Notes: generated by a model not told the origin, from the letters alone. A DNA stretch of 15,022 nucleotides from Thomasclavelia sp. (GCA_020025035.1 JAHHSU010000026.1:1-15022), one strand, 5' to 3'. Counted from the stretch's first letter, positions 7,087 through 14,504 are shown. Made by a program: numbers and translations.

Positions 7087-9059
7087 TATTTTTCCCCTTT
7101 AAGTTCTAAAATAATATCTCTTAATTCCATAGCCTTTTCAAAATCTAATACTTTTGCAGCAGCTTTCATTTCTTTTTCTAATTCTATAATGTATTCTTCT
7201 TTTTGTTTTTTTGAAGCTTTTTTCCCTTTTACAAGCATCATATCACTAGTTGTTTTTTCTTCCATTCCATGAATTACTTCACGTATATCTTTTTGAATAG
7301 TAGTAGGAATAATTCCATTAACTTGATTATATTCTTCTTGAATTTTTCTTCTTCGATTAGTTTCTTCAATTGCTTCTTGCATGGAATCAGTCACTTTATT
7401 AGCATACATAATCACTTTTCCAGAAGCATTTCTTGCAGCACGACCAATTGTTTGAATTAATGATCGTTTACTTCTTAAAAACCCTTCTTTATCAGCATCC
7501 AAAATACATACTAATGACACTTCAGGTATATCCAATCCTTCTCTAAGTAAATTAATCCCTATTAAGACATCATATTTTCCTAAACGTAAATCTCGAAGTA
7601 TTTCAATTCTTTCTAATGTCTTTGTATCTGAATGTAAATAAGCAACCTTTAAGCCCATTTCTTTAAAGTAATCAGTTAAATCTTCTGCCATTTGTTTAGT
7701 TAAAGTAGTAATTAAAACACGTTCATTAAGGGCAACACGTTCATTTATTTCATGAATAATATCATCAATTTGTCCTTCAATTGGACGAATTTCAATAATT
7801 GGATCTAATAATCCTGTAGGACGAATAATCTGTTCTACATATTTATTATTGGTTCTTTCTAACTCATAATCTCCAGGTGTTGCTGAAACATAAATGACTT
7901 GATGAATTATTTTTTCAAATTCCTCAAATCTTAATGGTCGATTATCTAATGCACTAGGTAATCGAAATCCATAATCAACTAATGTTTGCTTTCTTGCTCG
8001 ATCTCCATTAAACATTCCACGAATTTGAGGAAGCATTACGTGAGATTCATCCACCACAATTAAAAAATCATCTGGAAAATAATCAATTAAAGTATAAGGT
8101 CTTTGCCCTTTGCTTCTGTCATCAATGTGTCTTGAATAATTTTCGATTCCAGAACACATTCCTACTTCCCTTAACATTTCCATATCATGTCTTGTTCGTT
8201 GTTCTAATCGTTGGTGTTCTAATAATTTAGATTGTGATTTTAATTCTTCCAATCGTTCATCTAATTCGTTGCTAATCCCTTCTACTGCTTTTAACATATG
8301 TTCTTTTTTAGTTACATAATCATATGCAGGATAAATCGTATAATGTAAAAAAGCATTCATTACTTTTCCAGTAATTGGTTCTACTTCACAAATTCTTTCT
8401 ACTTCATCACCAAATAATTCAATACGAATTAAATAATTTTCTGTATAACCTGGAACAATCTCTACTACATCTCCTCGCACTCTAAATGTGCCCTTCATTA
8501 ATTCTATATCATTACGTTGATATTGACGATCCACTAAAAAAGTAAGTAATTCCTTTCGATCAATTATTTGTCCTACTCGAATACTAAAAATCATTTCTTT
8601 ATATTGCTCAGGATTTGACAAACCATATATTGAAGCTACAGATGCTACAACAATAGTATCCTTTCGTTCTAATAACGAGTTCATCGAAGAAGATCGAAGC
8701 ATTTCAATTTCATTGTTTGTTTTTGCAGTTTTATCAATATATGTATCACTTTTAGGAATATATGCTTCTGGTTGGTAAAAATCAAAGTTAGATACAAAAT
8801 ATTCTACTCTATTATGAGGGAAAAACTCCTTTAATTCAGAATACAACTGTCCAGCTAAAGTTTTATTATGTGCTAAAACAAGTGTAGGTTTATTTACTCT
8901 TGCAATAACATTAGAAATAGTAAAAGTCTTTCCTGTTCCTGTTCCACCTAACAATACTTGCTCTTTTTTTCCTTGTTGAATACCTTCTACTAATTGATCA
9001 ATTGCATATGGTTGATCTCCTGTAGGCTTATATGTTGAAACTAACTCAAACTTTGACAT
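7086..9059 (-). CDS. uvrB: Excinuclease ABC subunit B
   Basis: Damage-verifying helicase-like subunit of nucleotide excision repair that receives lesions from UvrA and recruits UvrC. The 657-residue protein (numbered from the chosen ATG) has Walker A GGTGTGKT (38-45), the beta-hairpin region around 88-102, DESH (337-340), the SATPGDYE motif and a C-terminal UVR segment near 625-655 for UvrA/UvrC contact. ATGs occur at 9065 and 9059. GGGGGG at 9066-9071 abuts the first but is 6 nt from the second, so I use 9059. That ribosome site overlaps the stop codon of the upstream protease gene. Oddity: the usually conserved YYDYY of the hairpin is NFDFY (residues 91-95). Otherwise the protein looks complete and functional. 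Confidence 0.97.
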   Translation of the reverse strand: MSKFELVSTYKPTGDQPYAIDQLVEGIQQGKKEQVLLGGTGTGKTFTISNVIARVNKPTLVLAHNKTLAGQLYSELKEFFPHNRVEYFVSNFDFYQPEAYIPKSDTYIDKTAKTNNEIEMLRSSSMNSLLERKDTIVVASVASIYGLSNPEQYKEMIFSIRVGQIIDRKELLTFLVDRQYQRNDIELMKGTFRVRGDVVEIVPGYTENYLIRIELFGDEVERICEVEPITGKVMNAFLHYTIYPAYDYVTKKEHMLKAVEGISNELDERLEELKSQSKLLEHQRLEQRTRHDMEMLREVGMCSGIENYSRHIDDRSKGQRPYTLIDYFPDDFLIVVDESHVMLPQIRGMFNGDRARKQTLVDYGFRLPSALDNRPLRFEEFEKIIHQVIYVSATPGDYELERTNNKYVEQIIRPTGLLDPIIEIRPIEGQIDDIIHEINERVALNERVLITTLTKQMAEDLTDYFKEMGLKVAYLHSDTKTLERIEILRDLRLGKYDVLIGINLLREGLDIPEVSLVCILDADKEGFLRSKRSLIQTIGRAARNASGKVIMYANKVTDSMQEAIEETNRRRKIQEEYNQVNGIIPTTIQKDIREVIHGMEEKTTSDMMLVKGKKASKKQKEEYIIELEKEMKAAAKVLDFEKAMELRDIILELKGEK

Positions 9060-9065
9060 TAGCAT

Positions 9066-9073
9066 CCCCCCTA
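9066..9073 (-). promoter_or_regulatory. uvrB ribosome site fused to the upstream stop
   Basis: TAGGGGGG on the minus strand contains the protease stop codon (9073-9071) and a run of six G. The G run touches the ATG at 9065 but stands 6 nt from the ATG at 9059, which decides the uvrB start. Confidence 0.6.
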
Positions 9074-10492
9074 TTGAATTAATGATTGCACCTTTTCCAT
9101 TTGTTTATCATGTATATTTTTATAGCGATATTGTAGGCATTTTAAAACTAAAATTTCTTTATCTTTTTCCTCAAAGATACCATTTACTTCTAGTTGATTA
9201 TCTTTTTCAAATGATTCTAATGCATCTTGTGTCGCCATTGAAAAATACCCATCCGTTCTATCTACTCCATAACCAAGTTCCTGAAGCATTAACTGTAATT
9301 GTTCTACTTTTGGATCTACACAATCAAAGGATAAAGGTGTATCTATTGTAAAATCTAATATGTCAAATTGCTTATCATTATCCTCATAAATATTAGGTTC
9401 AATTCCTTTACCATTAATACATGTTTTATCAGGTAGAAACCATTTAGATGTTGTAATTTTTAACGCACTTAAATCATCTAATACAATTTGTTCTTGTATA
9501 ATTCCTTTACCAAAACTTTTATTTCCTACAACTTGATAATCTAATAATTGTTGTAAACAACCTGCTAATATTTCTGCAGAACTAGCAGTATTTTCATTGA
9601 TTAATACATATCCACTTACAAATTGGTAAGGACTTGAATTTGTCGATATATATTCTTTTTGTTTTCCATTTTTATATTCTGTATAAAACATTGTCTGCCC
9701 TTTTTCAATCATTAAGTTTAAAATATCCTTAGCTGATTGAACATAACCCCCAGGATTATTACGCAAATCAAAAACAATGGTATCAATATTATTATTTTTC
9801 ATATCTTTTAATGCATTTTCTACACTAGATACAGTAGTTTTTCCAAATCCTGATAATGTAATTAATCCATAAGGTTTATTATTAGATGTATCAATTTTAT
9901 ATAACATAGAAGTATCAAAATTTCCTCTAGTAACATCCATTTCTAATGTTTTATCATCTCTTTGAATGATAATATGTGAAGTAGAACCATCCTTTCCTTG
10001 AATCAATTCCACAACTTCATCTTTATTTTTATCTAGTAACGATACACCATCTATTTCTAAAAGAATATCTCCTACTTCTATCCCTGCTTTACTAGCACCA
10101 CTATCTACAAATACTTTTGAAACTACTACATGATTAGATAAAACATTAAATCCTATACCAATTCCTACCTTATTTTGATCTACACTATTTTTAAAATCAT
10201 TTAATTCTTCTGATGTATAATATGTCGTATATGGATCACCTAAAGCATTTACCATTCCACTAGCCATTGCATTTGTATTTATACCTATATCATTAATATC
10301 AAACCATTTTTCTTTGATAATACGATATATTTCTTGCATTTTATTTTCATTCATATTTCCTATAGCTAAAGGTAATCGAATATAGTTAGCTCCGATAAAA
10401 CCTACTACAAAACTTAAACTAACGCCAACTAAAAACCCAAAAAGTGTAATTCTAATTTTATTTTTTCTTTTATTAATTGATTTTGGTTCCAC
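9071..10492 (-). CDS. S41 carboxy-terminal processing protease with PDZ and peptidoglycan-binding domains
   Basis: CtpA/CtpB-like serine protease anchored in the membrane with its catalytic part outside the cell; relatives process signalling and envelope proteins. A basic N-terminus (residues 8-14) precedes one membrane segment (about 15-37). A PDZ domain follows (about 105-190), then the S41 core with Ser304 (in NTASSAEI), Lys329 (SFGKG) and Gln333. The Ser-Lys spacing of 25 and Lys-Gln spacing of 4 match the CtpB triad. Residues about 393-455 form a PG_binding_1-like domain (QLQLMLQELGYG, DGYFSMATQDALESF). The start is GTG, placed by GAGGTG at 10503-10498. uvrB begins 11 nt after its stop, so the protease heads the protease-uvrB-cca unit. 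The substrate is unknown. Confidence 0.93.
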   Translation of the reverse strand: MEPKSINKRKNKIRITLFGFLVGVSLSFVVGFIGANYIRLPLAIGNMNENKMQEIYRIIKEKWFDINDIGINTNAMASGMVNALGDPYTTYYTSEELNDFKNSVDQNKVGIGIGFNVLSNHVVVSKVFVDSGASKAGIEVGDILLEIDGVSLLDKNKDEVVELIQGKDGSTSHIIIQRDDKTLEMDVTRGNFDTSMLYKIDTSNNKPYGLITLSGFGKTTVSSVENALKDMKNNNIDTIVFDLRNNPGGYVQSAKDILNLMIEKGQTMFYTEYKNGKQKEYISTNSSPYQFVSGYVLINENTASSAEILAGCLQQLLDYQVVGNKSFGKGIIQEQIVLDDLSALKITTSKWFLPDKTCINGKGIEPNIYEDNDKQFDILDFTIDTPLSFDCVDPKVEQLQLMLQELGYGVDRTDGYFSMATQDALESFEKDNQLEVNGIFEEKDKEILVLKCLQYRYKNIHDKQMEKVQSLIQ

Positions 10493-10513
10493 ATACTCAC
10501 CTCATTTAGATAC

Positions 10514-10519
10514 ATTATA
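10514..10519 (-). promoter_or_regulatory. Candidate -10 element for the protease-uvrB-cca unit
   Basis: A perfect TATAAT on the minus strand lies 22 nt before the GTG start and just downstream of the rubrerythrin terminator. No convincing -35 hexamer is seen at 16-18 nt (TGTATT at 17 nt is poor). The implied leader is only about 15 nt but still holds the ribosome site. No GAAC...GTTC LexA-type box is visible. Confidence 0.4.
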
Positions 10520-10570
10520 CACAATATCCTCTAAAAAATACATAAAATAATTACCTAGATAAGTGTATTT

Positions 10571-10607
10571 AAACACAATAAAAGAAGGGATAATCCCCTC
10601 CTTCTTT
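10571..10607 (-). terminator. Terminator after rubrerythrin
   Basis: AAAGAAGG (10607-10600 on the minus strand) pairs perfectly over 8 bp with CCTTCTTT (10588-10581) around an 11-nt loop, followed by a modest T-rich stretch TATTGTGTTT. The 5' arm begins inside the rubrerythrin stop codon, so little separates the gene end from the hairpin. It isolates rubrerythrin from the downstream protease unit. Confidence 0.6.
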
Positions 10608-11148
10608 AATAGTTATTTGATTTAACTTCAAAATGAGCTTGTGGATGATTACATACTGGACATACCTCAGGAGCATTCCCACCTACATGTATATGACCAC
10701 AATTTGTACATACCCAAATTGTTGACTCACTTTCCTTTTTAAATACTGAATTATTTTCAATATTTTGTAATAATTTTAAATATCTTTCTTCATGTTCTTT
10801 TTCAATTTTACCTACTTCATCAAATAAATAGGCAATTTGATCAAATCCTTCTTCTTTAGCTTCCTTAGCAAAAGTTGCGTACATATCTGTCCACTCATAA
10901 TTTTCACCATTTGCTGCATCTTTTAAATTATCTATTGTTGATCCAATACCATCATTTAATAATTTAAACCAAATTTTAGCATGTTCTTGTTCATTTTTTG
11001 CAGTTTCTAAAAAGATGTTAGCAATTTGAACGTATCCTTCTTTTTTAGCTTTACTTGCATAATAAGTATACTTATTTCTTGCTTGTGATTCACCTGCAAA
11101 AGCACTTTTTAAATTTTGTTCTGTTTTTGTTCCTTTTAAACTTTTCAT
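10606..11148 (-). CDS. rbr: Rubrerythrin
   Basis: Diiron peroxidase that reduces hydrogen peroxide in the cytoplasm of anaerobes, fed by its own rubredoxin-type iron site. The 180-residue protein has the ferritin-like ligands Glu20, Glu53-x-x-His56, Glu82/Glu85 and Glu116-x-x-His119. These are followed by a C-terminal rubredoxin-like domain with Cys147/Cys150 and Cys163/Cys166 (CTNC...CPVC). All expected ligands are present and the length is typical. The start ATG at 11148 lies 6 nt from a perfect AGGAGG at 11160-11155. An in-frame ATG 18 nt upstream lies before that site and is rejected. The gene stands alone between its own promoter and terminator, and inverted repeats around the promoter suggest regulation, plausibly by peroxide or iron. 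Confidence 0.97.
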   Translation of the reverse strand: MKSLKGTKTEQNLKSAFAGESQARNKYTYYASKAKKEGYVQIANIFLETAKNEQEHAKIWFKLLNDGIGSTIDNLKDAANGENYEWTDMYATFAKEAKEEGFDQIAYLFDEVGKIEKEHEERYLKLLQNIENNSVFKKESESTIWVCTNCGHIHVGGNAPEVCPVCNHPQAHFEVKSNNY

Positions 11149-11169
11149 AATATTCCTCCTATTCATACG

Positions 11170-11187
11170 TTATTATATCACTAATAA
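11170..11187. repeat. Inverted repeat over the rubrerythrin -10 (candidate operator)
   Basis: Perfect 6-nt arms TTATTA/TAATAA flank a 6-nt spacer and cover the -10 box of the rubrerythrin promoter. AT-rich palindromes at this place are typical of PerR/Fur-family operators, but the spacing does not match the PerR consensus (7-1-7), so the regulator is unidentified. Confidence 0.35.
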
Positions 11188-11201
11188 TGCAAGACATACA
11201 A
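11172..11201 (-). promoter_or_regulatory. Predicted promoter for rubrerythrin
   Basis: A perfect TATAAT (11177-11172) is preceded at 18 nt by a weak -35 TTGTAT (11201-11196). Transcription would start near 11165, 17 nt before the ATG, leaving room for the AGGAGG site. Confidence 0.6.
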
Positions 11202-11203
11202 GT

Positions 11204-11248
11204 AACATGCTATGAATCAATTAATTCTATGAACTATCCATACATGTT
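11204..11248. repeat. Long imperfect inverted repeat upstream of rubrerythrin
   Basis: AACATGCTATGAAT (11204-11217) and ATCCATACATGTT (11236-11248) can pair over 13 positions with one bulged base and one G-U wobble, around an 18-nt loop. It ends just upstream of the -35. No T-run follows on the minus strand, so it is a poor intrinsic terminator. It may stabilise the 3' end of the upstream operon mRNA or bind a regulator. The heptamer TTCATAG also recurs as a direct repeat here with a 17-nt period. Confidence 0.45.
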
Positions 11249-11282
11249 ATATTTTAGTGATTATTACTTTGACTATCCTAAT

Positions 11283-12569
11283 CTATTTATATACTTTTTT
11301 AGTAATTACAAAACTTCCCTCTTTTACAAATTCACGGTTAAAATAATCATAATATGTACCTGGCGTAATCATACCATTAATATTAAGTAAATCAGTTCCA
11401 GCTTTTCCTAATACACTATCTACTAATAATACACAATTTGTACTCATCACAAAATATGTTTTAAATCTACTTGATTTAAATTTATATAATCTCGCATGTG
11501 CTCTTTCAACTAAAAGACTAGGATAATCTTCATTCTGTTCATCTATTTTTACACCTTTTTCAATAGGAGCATACCAACGATATAATCGTCCTTTAATTTC
11601 TTCTATTTTTTTTATTACTTCATCATATTGATGTGAATCTAATTTTAAACCAAAACTAAATAATGTTTTTTTACTATGTTCAATACATAATTGAATATAT
11701 TCATCTTTATTAGCAAAAAACAAAATTCCATCTCCAATTGATTCAAATAAACAAAAAGAGTCTCGATCATAATTCCCATACGAAATAACTTGATTATCTA
11801 TAATTAAATCTACATGTCCAAGTGCACCATACCCATCTTTAGTTACATGAATTAATACCTCTACATTAGGAATATCATCTGTTTTTTTCTCTTCTAATTC
11901 ATATACTTTTCCATCATCTTCATTATCTATAAAATATTGATTGATATAGCGAAGTGCTCTATAAGGAATAATTGCCACAAAAATAATGGGTAAATTAATT
12001 CTAATTTTTCGTTTAAATCTTTTTTTAGTAGATATTGGAACAATGGCACATAAACCATCACGAATATATGTATAACCTAAACAAATTGAATAAATCCCAA
12101 TAAACAAAAATAAATGCGAACTGTATGCAATTGGAGATAAAATAGTCATTAAACCCAAAATCATAAACATAAGACTATCTATCAATAAAATTCCTCGTCC
12201 TTTAATATGATCATTTCGATATAATAAATAAGTAATAAATTTAATTCCACCATTCAATATCCCATATAATCCAAAAATAATAACTACAAGAGAGACTGGA
12301 ACACTAGGATAAAAATAAATTCCTACTCCAATACATAATGAAACTATCGCCATAATAAACGTAAGATACTGAATACTTGACTTTTGTAGTACTAAAATAC
12401 CTAATTCTATAATAGAAATAATAATTAAAAGAATGGAAACAAATTCAAAAATAGTTAAAACAAATGTTTCTCTTAAAATACAGGTAATACAACCAAAAAC
12501 CATTAGTATAATCCCTGCTAAAATAAGAGAACTATATTTCAAATCTAATTTTTTTAAATTGAAAGTCAT
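11283..12569 (-). CDS. DUF308/HdeD-like membrane protein with C-terminal cysteine-hydrolase-like domain
   Basis: I do not recognise a named gene. The 428-residue protein has two parts. Residues 14-172 form about six membrane helices (near 14-32, 36-61, 66-87, 90-117, 124-148, 152-170) with repeated small-residue patterns such as FGLYGILNGG, resembling DUF308/HdeD proteins. A strongly basic loop (KKRFKRKIR, 182-190) and a short hydrophobic stretch (192-203) lead to a soluble domain (about 220-428) with GHVDLIID (His252) and STNCVLLVDSVLG (Cys379). The His-before-Cys order and the NC motif recall permuted NlpC/P60-like, papain-fold hydrolases; that is inference. If residues 192-203 cross the membrane, the tail faces outside. 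The start ATG at 12569 follows AGGTGAT fused to the VanZ gene stop and is preferred to an upstream TTG at 12608. It is the last gene of a three-gene membrane operon. Confidence 0.8.
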   Translation of the reverse strand: MTFNLKKLDLKYSSLILAGIILMVFGCITCILRETFVLTIFEFVSILLIIISIIELGILVLQKSSIQYLTFIMAIVSLCIGVGIYFYPSVPVSLVVIIFGLYGILNGGIKFITYLLYRNDHIKGRGILLIDSLMFMILGLMTILSPIAYSSHLFLFIGIYSICLGYTYIRDGLCAIVPISTKKRFKRKIRINLPIIFVAIIPYRALRYINQYFIDNEDDGKVYELEEKKTDDIPNVEVLIHVTKDGYGALGHVDLIIDNQVISYGNYDRDSFCLFESIGDGILFFANKDEYIQLCIEHSKKTLFSFGLKLDSHQYDEVIKKIEEIKGRLYRWYAPIEKGVKIDEQNEDYPSLLVERAHARLYKFKSSRFKTYFVMSTNCVLLVDSVLGKAGTDLLNINGMITPGTYYDYFNREFVKEGSFVITKKVYK

Positions 12570-12572
12570 TAA

Positions 12573-12580
12573 ATCACCTA
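12573..12580 (-). promoter_or_regulatory. Ribosome site fused to the VanZ-gene stop
   Basis: TAGGTGAT on the minus strand contains the upstream stop TAG (12580-12578) and AGGTGAT, a 7-nt perfect match to the complement of the 16S 3' end. It lies close to the ATG at 12569 and fixes that start, implying coupled translation. Confidence 0.6.
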
Positions 12581-13261
12581 CTTTTCTTGGTTTAGGAATT
12601 GATACCAAATCTTATTTACTATTGGTATATGATAAACTACATTAGCTAGTATTGCTCCAATAGTATTGAGTAAGAAATCATCAATATCGCATACTCCTAC
12701 ATCTAAATATAACTGCATAAATTCTAATCCTGCGATAAATAAAATAATAAAAATACAAAACATACTTATTTTATTCATTGCTTTAAAATATGTAGGCAAC
12801 AAAAAGCCTAATGGAGAAAAAAGTATAATATTTCCTAAAATATTAGATATTAAATGTACTAGTAACAAATTTCCATGACGATAGGCTTTAATATAATCCT
12901 GAATAACACGAAAAGGAACTAGATTGATTTTTTCAATAGAAGGATTATATATATTCTCTTTACCAACTAATATGTTTCTTCCAAAATCCTTATCTAAATA
13001 TAATATAAATAATAAATTACCAATATAAAGTAATGTAAATATCCACAATATTATATAAACAGCACGGCGTCTTTTTAATCGATCTGATTGCTTATATAGT
13101 AAAAAAAACAAGGTCAATAATAGAAACAATAATTCTATACCAAACATTCCTATTTTTTGGTACACTCTAAAAGTAATTGTCGGTGTAATGCTCATACATA
13201 TTTGAATTACTAAGGTCACAATAAAACAAACAAAATAAAATAAAGCTGCTCTATATTTCAT
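12578..13261 (-). CDS. VanZ-like family membrane protein
   Basis: Polytopic membrane protein of the VanZ-like family, whose members are linked to low-level teicoplanin resistance and envelope traits but mostly lack a defined biochemical role. From the chosen start (227 aa) the hallmarks are NLVPF (113-117), N140 and N144, FSPLGFLLP (148-156), E180 and Q183, and the polar DIDD cluster (192-195) with N199, all in hydrophobic surroundings. About six membrane segments are visible, with a basic turn RLKRRR (61-66). Tandem ATGs at 13264 and 13261 follow AGAGGTG (13273-13267); the second has the better spacing. The gene sits 58 nt after the AI-2E family gene and its stop is part of the ribosome site of the DUF308 gene, so the three are likely co-transcribed. 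There is no vanA-type cluster nearby, so glycopeptide resistance should not be assumed. Confidence 0.85.
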   Translation of the reverse strand: MKYRAALFYFVCFIVTLVIQICMSITPTITFRVYQKIGMFGIELLFLLLTLFFLLYKQSDRLKRRRAVYIILWIFTLLYIGNLLFILYLDKDFGRNILVGKENIYNPSIEKINLVPFRVIQDYIKAYRHGNLLLVHLISNILGNIILFSPLGFLLPTYFKAMNKISMFCIFIILFIAGLEFMQLYLDVGVCDIDDFLLNTIGAILANVVYHIPIVNKIWYQFLNQEK

Positions 13262-13319
13262 CATTACACCTCTTTTCATTCGTTGATCCTTACGATGTAT
13301 TTTTTAATACCTACGATAA

Positions 13320-14504
13320 TTATTTGTTTTTAATATAACATTCATTATGATCAACATAAATGTGTTTTTTATCTAAACGATAATTAATTAATTCACTTAT
13401 CATTGCGTATAATAAGGCTGTCATCGGTACTGCTAAAATCATCCCCACTAATCCAAACATTCCTCCAAAAATAACAAGTGATAATAACACATATAATCCT
13501 GATATTCCAACTGATCCTCCAACTACTTTAGGATAAATTAAAGTATTTTCTAATTGTTGTAACGTTTGGAAATAAATAATAAAGAATATCACTTGTATTG
13601 GATTAATAGCAAGTATTAATAAACAACCAAACCCCATCCCAAACATTGCTCCAAACATTGGTACAATACTTGATATTGCAACGATTGCAGAAATTAACTC
13701 AGGAAAAGGAAATCTAAATATGCGCATCCCTGCATAACATAACACTCCTAATATACATGCTTCTACTAACTGTCCACCAATAAATCCTGAAAATATTTCA
13801 TTAGCCTTTTTACCTATTTTAAAAATATATTGAGTATGATCATACTGGAATATTGCTGCAATAAGTTTTTTTAACTGTCTAAGATACATTTCTTTAGAAC
13901 TTAATAAATATAAACTAACCATAAATGCAGTAAACCATGTACCAAAAGTACCAATAATATTAATAGAAGTATGGATTATATTTGGTGCTGCAGAACCAAA
14001 CCATCCTCCAACATTAGATACAAGAACTTTCCAATCAAGTTGAGATAAATACTGGGCTATAAATGAATTGGATGCATCATAATCAATATTAAACGCTTCT
14101 AAAATATTATTTACAATATCTGTAAGCTTATATACATATCCTGCAATATTATTTACTAATAAACTTAGACTACTTATTAGTTTTGGAATAATAACACTGA
14201 TTAAGATTGTAAATAACACCAACGCAAATAATAGTGTAACAAAAATCGCAATCCCTCTAGCACATTTTGAAAGCGTACCATTTTTTTTATCTAATCCACA
14301 TATAAATTTTTCAATTTTTTTCATTGGTATATTTAATACATAAGCAATGCCTATTCCATAATATAATGGTTTAAACAACAAAATCAATCCAATTACAAAA
14401 GAAAACACATGCTTAAAATTGAATACAATTGCACCTATTAATACAATAAACGTAGACAAATATAAGATTGGTTTCATTATATGTTTTATTGATTTACAGT
14501 CCAT
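13320..14504 (-). CDS. AI-2E family transporter/permease
   Basis: Membrane protein of the AI-2E transporter family (PF01594; TqsA, PerM and YdbI relatives), proposed exporters or transporters, some acting as sodium or lithium-proton antiporters. The 394-residue length is slightly above typical. It has N-terminal helices (12-30, 34-57, 84-108), a soluble central stretch (about 110-175) and a conserved C-terminal half. That half includes GMRIFRFPFPELISAIVAI (259-277), VPMFGAMFG and QQLENTLIYPKVVGG (316-330), then SGLYVLLSLVIFGGMFGLVGM, all diagnostic of the family. The ATG is placed by GGGGG at 14516-14512, 7 nt upstream. It is the first gene of the operon with the VanZ-like and DUF308 genes and has its own promoter. 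The transported substrate cannot be inferred, and AI-2 itself should not be assumed. Confidence 0.9.
   Translation of the reverse strand: MDCKSIKHIMKPILYLSTFIVLIGAIVFNFKHVFSFVIGLILLFKPLYYGIGIAYVLNIPMKKIEKFICGLDKKNGTLSKCARGIAIFVTLLFALVLFTILISVIIPKLISSLSLLVNNIAGYVYKLTDIVNNILEAFNIDYDASNSFIAQYLSQLDWKVLVSNVGGWFGSAAPNIIHTSINIIGTFGTWFTAFMVSLYLLSSKEMYLRQLKKLIAAIFQYDHTQYIFKIGKKANEIFSGFIGGQLVEACILGVLCYAGMRIFRFPFPELISAIVAISSIVPMFGAMFGMGFGCLLILAINPIQVIFFIIYFQTLQQLENTLIYPKVVGGSVGISGLYVLLSLVIFGGMFGLVGMILAVPMTALLYAMISELINYRLDKKHIYVDHNECYIKNK

Noticed and set aside
9082..9351. Plus-strand open frame of 89 codons antisense to the S41 protease
   Set aside because: It lies wholly inside a well-supported gene on the other strand, has no ribosome site I can see and reads as an AT-rich antisense shadow.
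11187..11390. Plus-strand open frame of 67 codons overlapping the rubrerythrin upstream region and the end of the DUF308 gene
   Set aside because: No promoter or ribosome site, low-complexity composition, and it runs antisense into a real gene.
12567..12580. Frameshift joining the VanZ-like and DUF308 genes into one protein
   Set aside because: The two are separate families, and the stop/ribosome-site arrangement is normal for coupled genes.
12567..12608. Possible longer DUF308 protein starting at TTG 12608, overlapping the VanZ gene by 31 nt
   Set aside because: ATG at 12569 has a clear AGGTGAT site and a natural N-terminus; the extra 13 residues add no recognisable motif.
12578..13261. 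Part of a glycopeptide-resistance cluster because of VanZ
   Set aside because: No vanA, vanH, vanX, vanR or vanS relatives are present, and VanZ-like proteins are widespread outside resistance clusters.
260..14504. Use of the Mollicute code with UGA as tryptophan
   Set aside because: All genes are full length without in-frame TGA, and the tryptophan codons checked in lgt are TGG.
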